NCBI RefSeq assembly: GCF_003309065.1
Contig: NZ_POAF01000007.1
Span: 124,001 to 188,000, forward strand
From: Glutamicibacter soli
GTDB taxonomy: Bacteria > Actinomycetota > Actinomycetes > Actinomycetales > Micrococcaceae
Length of the DNA: 64,000 nucleotides
Direction: 5' to 3'
This document shows, one piece after another, positions 1 to 8,800 of this stretch. Each line of letters opens with the position of its first letter. Positions within the stretch are counted from its first letter, which is position 1. Under the pieces are notes generated by a model. The model was not told the origin of the DNA and did not search any database. It saw only the letters and a list, made by a program, of their open reading frames with translations. Position numbers and translations under genes: made by a program.

Positions 1-128
1 TGGCTTGTCGCCGCTCCGGCGTCGGTGCCAGTGCCGGTGGTGCACGAGGCGCAGAAGCCCAAGGCGCCTGCCACCAGCACGGCGGCGGCAAGCCGCGAAA
101 TCCTGCGGCGAACCGGCCGGGCGCTCAT
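1..128 (-). CDS. Putative lipoprotein, N-terminal fragment (runs off the window)
   Basis: Only the first 42 codons are in the window. They encode a basic N-terminus (MSARPVRRRISR), a hydrophobic stretch rich in Ala, Val and Leu, and cysteines in a GFCASC context followed by a Thr/Gly/Ala-rich segment. This is the layout of a lipoprotein signal peptide with a lipobox and a flexible linker. The ATG at 128 overlaps the TGA of the upstream CDP-alcohol phosphatidyltransferase gene as ATGA, so the two are probably translationally coupled in one operon. The function cannot be read from the fragment. Its position suggests an envelope role beside polar-head-group or polysaccharide enzymes. Confidence 0.6.
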   Translation of the reverse strand, partial: MSARPVRRRISRLAAAVLVAGALGFCASCTTGTGTDAGAATS

Positions 129-976
129 GACGCGTCCTTGGGCTCGCGGACCAGCGCGGTGATTTCCTTGAACCACTTGCGCATCGCCAGCACCAGGAAG
201 CCCGCGGCGCCAAGGGTGATCAGCGCGTAGACCGGCAGGAAGAGCTGCGGAATCCCCCACAGCACAAACACCCAGCACATCACGCCGTAATCCATGGGCA
301 GCACCAGCAGTGCGCGGAGAATGCTCGGCTTCGCGCCGTTTTCCGCGCTCACTCCCTTGACGCCCAGCCGCAGCCTGAACTGCTCGGTCAGGATCATCAA
401 GAAGAAGGTGGAGGCACCGATCACGCAGGCAGCGAGCGGGACCAGCAGGTACCACTGCGGCTCGATCTGCGCGCGGTACAAGCCGACCGCGACAGCCAGC
501 GGCAAGGCACTGGTCTTGACGGCGTCCACGCAGTGGTCGAGCCATTCGCCGGCCAGCGAGCCGCTGCGCTGCAGCCGCGCGACCTGGCCGTCCGATGAAT
601 CCAGTGCGTAGCCCACCGCCATCAGCACCGCTGCGGCAATGCCCGCGCCGAGGCCTACTGGCACCAGCGCGATCAGCAGGATGCCGGCGGTGGTGAACAG
701 CGCGCTGAGCATGGTGATCTGGTTCGGGCTGACGCCCAACGGCACCGCAAGGGCGGCGAAGAGCCGGCCTATTTTGCGGTTGACATAACGTGAGTAGGCT
801 GGTGCGCTCTTCGAAGCGCCCTTTTGAGCCTGGGACAGTTCGCGCCATCCCGCAGCCACCTGGGCCGCATAGCTGGAACCGGATGCGCTCGGCGAGCGAT
901 CCGCGTCCGCGTAGTTCTGGGCGTCGGGCCGGGCATTTGCCGGCGCACCGCGCTCAATATTCCCCATATGTTGCAC
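125..976 (-). CDS. CDP-alcohol phosphatidyltransferase family membrane protein
   Basis: This integral membrane enzyme should transfer a phospho-alcohol group from a CDP-alcohol to a second alcohol. The full signature D-x2-DG-x2-AR-x8-G-x3-D-x3-D is present at about residues 126-151 (LDSSDG, AR, G, D, D), and several hydrophobic segments follow. The first 60 residues are polar and probably cytoplasmic. The start is GTG at 976, only 3 bases after a GGGGG run; ATG at 967 is the alternative. The acceptor cannot be named. A phosphatidylglycerol/inositol-type substrate or a surface glycan are both possible, since a glycosyltransferase gene and a cytidylyltransferase-like gene lie just upstream on the same strand. 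Confidence 0.85.
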   Translation of the reverse strand: MQHMGNIERGAPANARPDAQNYADADRSPSASGSSYAAQVAAGWRELSQAQKGASKSAPAYSRYVNRKIGRLFAALAVPLGVSPNQITMLSALFTTAGILLIALVPVGLGAGIAAAVLMAVGYALDSSDGQVARLQRSGSLAGEWLDHCVDAVKTSALPLAVAVGLYRAQIEPQWYLLVPLAACVIGASTFFLMILTEQFRLRLGVKGVSAENGAKPSILRALLVLPMDYGVMCWVFVLWGIPQLFLPVYALITLGAAGFLVLAMRKWFKEITALVREPKDAS

Positions 977-1007
977 ACTCCCCCAATGTGACTTTGCTCC
1001 GTCGCAG

Positions 1008-1040
1008 AATCCGTGCCTGCACTGGGCGGTGGCACGGATT
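1008..1040 (-). other. Perfect 10-bp stem-loop in the 5' leader of the CDP-alcohol transferase gene
   Basis: Arms aatccgtgcc (1008-1017) and ggcacggatt (1031-1040) pair perfectly around a 13-base loop. It lies between the candidate promoter region (1041-1126) and the start codon at 976. No T-run follows on the minus strand, so it is not a standard terminator. A role in mRNA stability or start-site access is possible. Confidence 0.5.
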
Positions 1041-1100
1041 TCTGTATGGAGTATCCCCTACCTTAGGTATTCCAGAATCTTTTGGCACGAGTAAACCCGC

Positions 1101-1126
1101 AGTAGGCATACTCGAAAATTCAAGTA
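1101..1126. promoter_or_regulatory. Candidate operator: AGTA-ggca-TACTCGAAA plus CAAGTA
   Basis: AGTA (1101-1104) and TACTC (1109-1113) form an inverted repeat with a 4-base spacer. TACTCGAAA (1109-1117) is followed by CAAGTA (1121-1126). The same TACTCGAAA and CAAGTA pair occurs at 3217-3232, and TACTCGAAA recurs in inverse orientation at 45366-45374. All three sites are intergenic and next to polysaccharide or regulator genes. The regulator is unknown; the LAL-type proteins in this window are candidates. Confidence 0.4.
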
Positions 1127-1153
1127 GTTAGACCGTATGCACGGTACGCACCG

Positions 1154-2305
1154 CTAGGCCGCGCGAATGTGCTTGACCTCGGCATTTTCCTGCTGCCGGC
1201 GCGTCTGGCGCGGATCTTCCACCAGGTCCCGGCACAGCTGTTCGTATCCGTCGGTGACAAGCTCCCAGTCATAGCGTGCAGCTTCGGCTTCGGTGGCCTT
1301 GCGCAGCCGGTGCAGCTGCACCGGATCCTGCTCCAGCTCGGTGAAAAGTTCTGCGGCGTGGCCAGCATCGGTGAAGAACCTGCCCGCGGCCCCGGCAACT
1401 TCCCGGTTGAAGGACACATCGAACCCTGCCACCGCCGTGCCCGAGCCGAGCGCGCGCAGCAGCGAGGGGTTGGTGCCGCCGACCGAATGGCCGTGCCAGT
1501 ACACGTAGGCATTGGCATACAGCTCGTTGAGCAGCTCCTGGTCCCAGACGCCACCGAGGAAACGCACCGATTCCGAGGCCTGGGCTTTCACCCGTGCGGT
1601 GTATTCATCCGCATAAGGGCTGGACCCCACAACCACCAGCGGCATGGTGCTGCCGGAGCGCCGGTGGCCCTCCACGATCATCTCCACGTGGTTTTCAGGC
1701 TCGAACCGTGCCACCACCAGGTGGTAGCCCCGTGGCTTGAGATCCACGGCTGCAAGCCTGCGGTGGCCCACTGCACGGCAGTCCGGGGCGCCGTAGGCAA
1801 TCAGGTACGACTCCGCGGAGAACTTCTCGGTGTAGTAGTCGGCGATGCCCTGGGCATCGGAGATCAACGCCTTGGACCACTTCACCGCCAGGCTCTCGCA
1901 GATCCGGTAGTAGCGCTTTCCGACGCCGCCCCATTTGGCGCGTTTCCATTCAAGGCCGTCCACGTGCGTGGCCGCCGGGATGCGAGCCGCCTTCAAAATC
2001 GGAAGCCAGACGGCATTCGCCGCGTTGAATACCAGCGCCGCGTCGGTCCGATGCGCCGCCAGGTGAACGGCCGACAGCCCTGAATGGGTCAGCGTTTCCA
2101 GCGACTTGGTATGCAAGGCGGGAAGGTGCACCAGTTCCATGCCGAGGTAGCTCTCCTGCCGCTCGACTTTCGCACTGGTGTCGCGGCAGTAGACCACAAC
2201 TTCATGGCCGCGCTCAACCAGCCGCTTTCCGACCTCTTCGATGGCCGTTTCAAATCCTCCATAGGTCGCCGGTACCCCGCGCGTACCCATCATTGCTATC
2301 CGCAT
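1154..2305 (-). CDS. Glycosyltransferase (GT4-like with DUF1972 N-terminus)
   Basis: The N-terminus MRIAMMGTRGVPATYGGFET is the typical opening of DUF1972 glycosyltransferases, which are often rhamnosyl- or other hexosyltransferases in polysaccharide clusters. The C-terminal half carries a second Rossmann-type domain with GTNPSLLRALGSGTAVAGFD, a position where GT4 enzymes bind the sugar nucleotide. No signal peptide or transmembrane segment is visible, so it should act at the cytoplasmic membrane face. The length of 383 residues is normal. The start is supported by GGGGG five bases before ATG. It lies between a cytidylyltransferase-like gene and the CDP-alcohol phosphatidyltransferase gene, all on the same strand. 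Donor and acceptor sugars are unknown. Confidence 0.85.
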   Translation of the reverse strand: MRIAMMGTRGVPATYGGFETAIEEVGKRLVERGHEVVVYCRDTSAKVERQESYLGMELVHLPALHTKSLETLTHSGLSAVHLAAHRTDAALVFNAANAVWLPILKAARIPAATHVDGLEWKRAKWGGVGKRYYRICESLAVKWSKALISDAQGIADYYTEKFSAESYLIAYGAPDCRAVGHRRLAAVDLKPRGYHLVVARFEPENHVEMIVEGHRRSGSTMPLVVVGSSPYADEYTARVKAQASESVRFLGGVWDQELLNELYANAYVYWHGHSVGGTNPSLLRALGSGTAVAGFDVSFNREVAGAAGRFFTDAGHAAELFTELEQDPVQLHRLRKATEAEAARYDWELVTDGYEQLCRDLVEDPRQTRRQQENAEVKHIRAA

Positions 2306-2386
2306 GAGTTCCCCCTCATCTCCGCTTTCGGCTGTTGCTTTCGCTTACCGGCGCCCACCGTACAGAGGCGGGAGCCGTTTTCCTTC

Positions 2387-2875
2387 CTATTGCGAAGCTG
2401 CCTCCGATTCCTTGGCGGATGCGCTGTCCAGGGACTGCAACGCGCGGCGCAGCAGACTTGAGGAGGTGTGGACCGTGTACGGGAAGTACTGGATCTGCAC
2501 ACCGACTTCGGCGAATCGGCGCTCCAGGTCACGGCCCTTGGCGGTGCCCTTCCAATCGTCGCCCTTGAAGAACACGGTGAAGCCGAGCTCTTTCCATGTC
2601 TCAAGACGGTCTTCGTTGGTTTCGAGCACAGCACGGTCGACAATGCTCAGGTTCTTGACGATTTCCAGTCGTTCATATTCCGGAATGACCGGGCGCGCAC
2701 CCTTGGTGCGCTCCAGCACGTCGTCGCTGACCACGCCGATAATGAGTTCATCGCAGTGTTCCCGCGCCTGCTTGATCAGGTTCAGGTGGCCAATGTGGAA
2801 CAAATCGAATGCTCCAACTGCGTAGCCAATGCTGCCTTTGTTGTTCCCCCGTGGTTCATGTCCGGCTCGACCCAT
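2387..2875 (-). CDS. Cytidylyltransferase-like nucleotidyltransferase (TagD/glycerol-3-phosphate type)
   Basis: A single Rossmann-like nucleotidyltransferase domain carries the HxGH motif (GAFDLFHIGH, ending near residue 30) and a C-terminal HTSSSLLRR segment where this family has its second nucleotide-binding motif. Such enzymes couple CTP (or ATP) to a small phosphate such as glycerol-3-phosphate. ATG at 2875 is chosen because AAGGGGA lies 8 bases upstream; an upstream ATG at 2917 would add 14 basic residues. A CDP-alcohol product would suit the CDP-alcohol phosphatidyltransferase gene two genes downstream, but that link is an inference. Confidence 0.75.
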   Translation of the reverse strand: MGRAGHEPRGNNKGSIGYAVGAFDLFHIGHLNLIKQAREHCDELIIGVVSDDVLERTKGARPVIPEYERLEIVKNLSIVDRAVLETNEDRLETWKELGFTVFFKGDDWKGTAKGRDLERRFAEVGVQIQYFPYTVHTSSSLLRRALQSLDSASAKESEAASQ

Positions 2876-3265
2876 CGGTTTCGTCCCCTTCTTCCCCTGC
2901 TTCGCTGCCCGCGGCATCTTGCGATTCCGCCAGCCCCCAAGAAGCTCTTTTGACCAGTCAAAGTCCTAATGCAGGGTTCACACCCGGTATTAACCGAGTG
3001 CCAAGTAGTAAGAAGCGAGGTCAGCCGGTTGCTATCCGAGCCAAAGATTCCCCTACGCCGTCTACTACTTAGATCTTTTTGTTGCCGGCAGCGAACTCCC
3101 AACAACAATCCCCCAAAGAACGTATTCATCTGTAGATAAATCATCAGATGAAATTTGTATCAGTCTAGTCAGCGCAGGCCCCCGAGAGAGCCAGGTCTGA
3201 TACCCAAATTTGGGAATACTCGAAACCAAGTAATTATTGGGTACCCGGAACAGGTGGGAAGAAAA
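2876..3265. other. Intergenic region with promoter-like motifs and a 12-bp palindrome
   Basis: No convincing gene lies here. It holds the palindrome CCCAAATTTGGG (3203-3214), GTCTGATACC (3195-3204; the same ten bases occur at 36882-36891), TACTCGAAA (3217-3225) and CAAGTA (3227-3232). On the minus strand a TTTGGGGGATTG stretch around 3105 resembles the leader element in front of several other genes in the window. The region separates a LAL regulator gene from the nucleotidyltransferase gene, both on the minus strand, so it probably contains the promoter for the 2.9-0.1 kb genes. Confidence 0.5.
3195..3232. promoter_or_regulatory. Candidate operator cluster: GTCTGATACC, CCCAAATTTGGG, TACTCGAAA, CAAGTA
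   Basis: Four elements stand within 38 bases. GTCTGATACC is repeated exactly at 36882-36891, where it also touches a TACTCG. TACTCGAAA with CAAGTA ten bases on repeats the arrangement at 1109-1126. The spacing of about one helical turn suits dimer binding by a GerE-type helix-turn-helix protein. Function is inferred from recurrence alone. Confidence 0.4.
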
Positions 3266-5422
3266 TTAGGGATCGAGCACTATGCGAGTGAGCTCGTCAC
3301 GAGTGTCGATGTCCAGCTTTCGAAATGCACGGTACAGATGGCCTTCAACCGTCCGGCGGGAAAGATACAACTCATCCGCAATTTCCCGGTTGTTCGCACC
3401 CTGCTGCGCCAGTCGGGCGATTTGCCGCTCGCGAGCGGTCAAGACCGCAGGGGCGACCGGGGGTTCGGGAGTTCGGAGGCCCGATATTTCCGACAGGTCC
3501 CGCTCAATCTGCTGCAGGCCGCCTGCGACACGCGGATCCATGGCAATGTCGCCCCGCGGGCCGGGACCCGCGAACGGATTGTTGACCAAGAGGTACGCGG
3601 CGAATCGATGACCCCGTTCATAGAGATCCTTGACTTCCTCGAATTCGACGGGAAGTTCCGGATTCATGAAGCCAAGCACTGCACCCAAAGTCCATTTCCA
3701 CGGGCATTCCACTTGCTGTTCAAGGAGTTGCAGTTGCGCGAGCGTCTCGTCCATGGGACGGATCCTGCGATTGGCTATTGCCGCCGACAGTGCCTGGAAC
3801 CACAACGGATGGGCAACCCCAGCAACGTCACCGTTGAGGATCTGGCCGGCGAGCGCCTTCAAGTCGGCATTAACGGCGTGGTCATGGGCCTCGTCTGCGT
3901 GGTGGCTGCTCAGGGAATCGGCGAGGAAAACTGCAACCGGATACAGTCCCAGCGAGTCGTTGCCTGCGAACTCGCTGGCCGCCTCGCATGCGGCGCTGTG
4001 GGCGGCCCTGAAATTTCCAGCCGAATTATGCACGACGGCGGCACAAAGCGACAGCGTGGCGCCATTAAGTTCGCTCCATAGCGGCGGGGCGCTGCGAACT
4101 ACCCGTTCCAGGAATTCTTCGGCTTGTGGCGGCCCGTCGATGGTCATGAGCGCCAAAAGGCCGTAAATCGTTGAACGCAAGCGCGGGTACCAGCGCCCGG
4201 GATGCCCGGTGGACCAGCGGCTCAGCTGCAGGGCAGACTCAGCCGCGGCGTCAAGGTTCATGGCGGAGAAGGATTCATTAATTGAGGCAAGGAGCCTTGC
4301 GGGTTTCTCGTCGCCCAGCGGTGCGGGGCGGTAGTCGCCAACCATTTCCCGGGCTGCCGGGATCAGGAGCATAGCGCCTGGTTCGGGGTTCGGGCCGGCT
4401 TGCTGCTTGAGCACCTGCTCGTAATTGCCCCGGTCCAGGGCCCGGGCGATGGAGCCCGAATCCGCAGGAAGGTTATTGTCGACAGCAGGTGCCTGGAGCT
4501 CCTTGGCGCTGGATTCGCGCTCGGCCAGCAACTGGATGAGCACGTCGGCAGTTGCCGAGATGCTCCCCTGGTCCGCGCGCAGATATCCGCTGTTCAGCAG
4601 CCGCGCCAGCTGGACCGGCTCCGGCAAGGAGTCCACGTCGATGGACTGCGTAGGGCTGGTCGCGATGCGTTGCAGCAGCGAGGAAAGTTCCGGATCCATC
4701 CTTCCAATCAGGTCGCCCAGCACCAGTCTCAGGTTTTCCGTCAGTTCGCAGCGCAGCAGGTGCGCGGCCCACGGGCCGGTTTCCGCAGGTGGACTGCAGC
4801 GGAGCAGTTCGGGGGTGATGGCCTCGACCAAGGCGGGGATTCCCCCCGACAGGCGCAGGACAAGGCGTGCAGTTGAAACCGTGACCTCGCGCTGCGCGAG
4901 CCGGGACACGCGTTGCCGCACCTGGTTCAATTCCAGGGGCCCGAGGACTATGACGTTGTCCGGGGCTTCGGACAAGAGCACCTCGTTGACTTCAGCATTC
5001 CAGTCCAGACGGGTTGAGAGCACCACCAGTTGGAGCTTGTGCATCGAAGCCACGGTCATCAGGACATAAGCGCTGGCGGGATCCAGGTACTGCCCATCCT
5101 GCACCACCAGCAGCTGTCGGCTTGTCTCATTCGCCAGGTGAAGGCTCAGCAGCCTCGCCGCATGGGGAATGGTGATGGAGGCACCCTTGGACAGCTGCAG
5201 CAGCTCCGCCAGCGCGCCTAGCGGTTCATTCATCCCCGCCGGGTCGCATTTCAGCATTGCCGGCTGCTCACCGGGATGAGTGATCCGCATGGTCTGGGTC
5301 AGGAGCTCGAATTTCCCCATGCCCGGCGAACCGAGGATCAGCACGGTCGGGCAGCCTGGTGTCGCCAAAAACGTCGCAAGCTGGTCCGACGGCTGGCCCA
5401 GGGCGTACATCGGCTCAGGCAT
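3266..5422 (-). CDS. LuxR family (LAL-type) transcriptional regulator, regulator 1
   Basis: A large regulator of 718 residues. Its N-terminal NTPase domain has GSPGMGKF as Walker A (the usual S/T after the lysine is F) and LLVVQDGQYLD as Walker B. A long helical middle section follows. The last 65 residues form a LuxR/GerE helix-turn-helix (LTARERQIARLAQQG, NNREIADELYLSRRTVEGHLY). ATG at 5422 is preferred because GAGGTG lies six bases upstream; GTG at 5476 would add 18 residues. A short ORF ends 8 bases inside this start. Two relatives lie at 37.2-42.5 kb. It probably controls the surrounding surface polysaccharide genes, but the target and signal are unknown. Confidence 0.85.
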   Translation of the reverse strand: MPEPMYALGQPSDQLATFLATPGCPTVLILGSPGMGKFELLTQTMRITHPGEQPAMLKCDPAGMNEPLGALAELLQLSKGASITIPHAARLLSLHLANETSRQLLVVQDGQYLDPASAYVLMTVASMHKLQLVVLSTRLDWNAEVNEVLLSEAPDNVIVLGPLELNQVRQRVSRLAQREVTVSTARLVLRLSGGIPALVEAITPELLRCSPPAETGPWAAHLLRCELTENLRLVLGDLIGRMDPELSSLLQRIATSPTQSIDVDSLPEPVQLARLLNSGYLRADQGSISATADVLIQLLAERESSAKELQAPAVDNNLPADSGSIARALDRGNYEQVLKQQAGPNPEPGAMLLIPAAREMVGDYRPAPLGDEKPARLLASINESFSAMNLDAAAESALQLSRWSTGHPGRWYPRLRSTIYGLLALMTIDGPPQAEEFLERVVRSAPPLWSELNGATLSLCAAVVHNSAGNFRAAHSAACEAASEFAGNDSLGLYPVAVFLADSLSSHHADEAHDHAVNADLKALAGQILNGDVAGVAHPLWFQALSAAIANRRIRPMDETLAQLQLLEQQVECPWKWTLGAVLGFMNPELPVEFEEVKDLYERGHRFAAYLLVNNPFAGPGPRGDIAMDPRVAGGLQQIERDLSEISGLRTPEPPVAPAVLTARERQIARLAQQGANNREIADELYLSRRTVEGHLYRAFRKLDIDTRDELTRIVLDP

Positions 5423-5525
5423 TTTCGGCACCTCGCGGTCTTTGTCCGCGTAGTGCCGCATACTGTTGCGAAGCACAACTAGTGATGGAGGGGATTTTGG
5501 AATAAGTGGTCGATTCAGCGATCAT
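5415..5525 (-). CDS. Short upstream ORF (36 aa) overlapping the start of LAL regulator 1
   Basis: ATG at 5525 follows GAGGGGAATA, a good ribosome binding site, and opens a 36-codon frame (MIAESTTYSKIP...GAENA). Its TGA lies 8 bases inside the next gene, so ribosomes ending here could reinitiate at ATG 5422. The peptide matches nothing I know. Similar short ORFs overlap the starts of the Wzy gene (22609-22710) and the initiating transferase gene (36647-36721), which suggests a regulatory habit and not chance. Confidence 0.4.
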   Translation of the reverse strand: MIAESTTYSKIPSITSCASQQYAALRGQRPRGAENA

Positions 5526-5890
5526 TATTCCCCTCTGGTGCGAGCCCATGTACCGGCGCCTTGAAAATCGCCGTCTAACTACCAACAATATTTCATTGGC
5601 ACACTAAATGGGCGCGTAGGAGACGAAACCTATGCCCTCATCTGCGATCTGACCTGCCACTGGATCCGGGCCCCGAAAACCCGATTCGGGTTGCGACCTG
5701 CGCAATTCCGATTCCCCGAGTCCACGGATGCTTTCCACATGGCGCAAAATTCATACTCAGTAATTTCTCGATTCTCCAATTCGCATACTTTAAGGGTTGT
5801 ATTTAGCCGTATGCTGGGCATGCCCCGGAGAATTGCTGATTCGGCGGCATCCACGCTCGCGCGTCGTCAGACGCATCATTGGGGGATGAA
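5526..5890. other. Divergent intergenic region between LAL regulator 1 and the DUF4082 protein gene
   Basis: No gene is supported here. TACTC-AGTA (5754-5762) resembles the TACTC/GAGTA elements found elsewhere. A CCCGA-t-TCGGG palindrome lies near 5680. The plus-strand gene is preceded by TTGGGGGATGAA immediately before ATG 5891. No clear -35/-10 pair could be fixed by eye. Confidence 0.4.
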
Positions 5891-8800
5891 ATGGGCTTTG
5901 TCATGGGGATGACACGCCGCTTTATAAAGACACTCAGCCGGACCGCGAGGATCGCCGCGGCGGCTTGTTCTGCGTTGGCACTGGTCGCCGTCGGATTGAC
6001 GGCGGTTCCCGCAGTTGCGGTAACACCCGGTTGCGGCCCGGACGTCAACGCCATCGTCTGCGAAAACTCCAAAGCGGGGACGTCCTTCGACGAATGGGAC
6101 ATCGACGGTGCCGGGGACGACTCCATCCAGGGATTCGCCACCGACATCAGCGTCAACGTGGGCCAGCGCGTCGACTTCAAGATCGACACGGATGCCAGCG
6201 CCTACACCATAGACATCTACCGCACCGGTTGGTACCAGGGCCTGGGCGCCCGCAAGATTGCCTCGGTGCAACCTAGCGTTCCGCTCCCCCAACACCAGCG
6301 CGATTGCCGCACCGACGTCACCACGGAACTGACCGACTGCGGCACATGGGATGTCTCCGCGTCCTGGGACGTCCCGGCTGACGCCGTCTCCGGGGTGTAC
6401 CTGGCCAAGCTCACGCGCAAGGACACCGGCGGATCCAGCCACATCACCTTCATCGTGCGCAACGAGGCAAGCACTTCCGACGTGCTGGTCCAGACCTCGG
6501 ATCCCACCTGGCACGCCTACAACCTGTACGGCGGCTCGGATTTCTACTCCGGCGCGGACAACGGCCGAGCCTTCAAGCTCAGCTACAACCGGCCCTTCGC
6601 CACCCGGGCGGGCGTGGAGGCCCGCGACTTCTACTTCGGGGCCGAATACCCGCTGGTGCGCTTTCTGGAGCGCAACGGCTACGACGTCAGCTACTTCTCC
6701 GGCGTGGACACGGACCGGCACGGGCAGCTGCTGAAGAACCACAAGGTCTTCGTCTCCGTGGGACACGACGAATACTGGTCGGGCCAGCAGCGCAAGAACG
6801 TCGAGGACGCCCGGGACGCAGGCGTCAACTTGCAGTTCCTGACCGGCAACGAGGTGTACTGGCGCACCCGCTACGAGAAGTCGCCCACTGACCAGAAGGA
6901 CTACCGCACGCTGGTCACCTACAAGGAAACCTGGGGCAACAACAAGATCGATCCGGCCACCGAATGGACCGGAACATGGCGCGACCCGCGCTTCGCCTCG
7001 ACCGCCAACGGCGGCGGACTTCCGGAAAACGGACTGACCGGCACCGCCTACGTGGTCAACAGCGGGGATTTGCCAGTGACAGTGAATGCCGAGGAAGGCA
7101 AGATGCGCCTGTGGCGCGATACGCCGCTGAATGCGCAAAGCCCGGGCAGCAAAACCGAGCTTGCCCCGCACACCGTGGGCTACGAATCAAATGAAGATCT
7201 GCCCAACGGCTTCCGCCCGCCGGGATTGATCCACCTGTCCACCACCACTGGCCAGGTGCCCGAATACCTGCAGGACTTCGGCAATACCGTGGCCGCTGGC
7301 AATACCACCCACCATACGACCATGTACCGCGCGGCCAGCGGGGCACTGGTCTTCTCCACCGGCTCGGTGCAGTGGTCCTGGGGCCTGGACCAGTGGCATG
7401 ACGGCAATGGCGCGCCGGCCGACTCCCGCATGCAGCAGGCCCAGGTCAACCTGCTCGCTGACATGGACAGCCTGCCGACCACCTTGATGAGCGGGCTGGT
7501 TATGCCCACCGCCCCCAAGGACACCACGGCGCCCACTGTCAACGTGACCACCGCGCCCACCGGATCGGTGCGCAACGGAGAGAAAATCACCGTCAAGGGC
7601 ACAGCCAGCGACACCGGCGGCAGGGTCGCCGCCGTGGAGTACTCCTTCGACGGCGGAACCACCTGGAAGGCCGCCCAGGGATCGAGCAACTGGAGCTTCA
7701 CCGCGGTGCAGGAAGGCAGCGGCGAGGAGCAGCTGCTGGTGCGCGCGGTGGACGACTCCGCGAACTATCCGCAGCAGGCCACCGAAGTGCCGCTGCAGAT
7801 CACCGGGCCCTACAGCGTCTTCGGCCAACGGGTGCCGGACACCGCTGATGCCGGCGACTCGGCGGCAGTGGAACTGGGCCTGCGATTCACCGCGCAGACC
7901 GACGGGTACGTGACAGGGGTGCGCTTCTACAAGTCCAAGGCCAACACCGGCACGCACACCGGAACGCTGTGGTCGCTGAACGGCACCGAGCTGGCCACCG
8001 TGACGTTCTCCAACGAATCCGCCGAAGGCTGGCAGACCGCAAGCTTCGCCAAGCCGGTGGAAGCCCGGGCCGGAGACGAGTTCGTGGTCTCCTACCACGC
8101 GCCGAACGGGCACTACTCGGCGGTCACCCAGGACTTCGCCTACCGCGGATCCGAGGCGAACCCGATCGGCGCCGCCGGAGGCTTCGGGGTCCCGTCGGCA
8201 GGCCTGTTCACCAGCGGCACCGGCTTCCCCACACGTGACTGGGACCGGGCGAACTACTTCGTCGACGCGGTCTTCGAAACCGGGGAATCCATCAGCCTCA
8301 ACGCCTACGGCCACTCCCCAATCGACACCGCGCGCAGCGTCCCGACCACCACACCCATCACGGCCACCCTGTCCAAGAAGGTGGATCCCGGGTCGGTCCA
8401 GATCACGCTGAAGGACGGCTCCAATACGGCAGTGCCGGGCAGCACCGCCTATGACGCGGCAACACGCAAGGCGGTTTTCACCCCGCAGGCGGAACTGTCC
8501 AAGGGCACCACCTACACGGCGCAGGTCACCGCCACCGATACCACCGGCAACGCGGTGAGCAGCGGAGGCACCTGGAGCTTCACCACGGTGCTTGCCACGC
8601 CGGCGGATCCCAACGACTGCCCGTGCGGCCTGTACCGGGATGCGGAAGTTCCCGCCGTGCCGGCCGTCAATGACGGCCAGCCGGTCACCCTGGGAACCCG
8701 CTTCTCCGCCACCGAAGACGGACAGCTGCTCGGACTGGAGTTCTACCGCAGCCCGGGTGAGACCGGAGCGCACACCGGATGGCTGTATTCCGCCACCGGA

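Noticed and set aside
2782-3144. A 120-codon minus-strand frame after TTTGGGGGATTG
   Set aside because: It overlaps the start of the nucleotidyltransferase gene in another frame, and its sequence is Arg/Ser-rich without structure.
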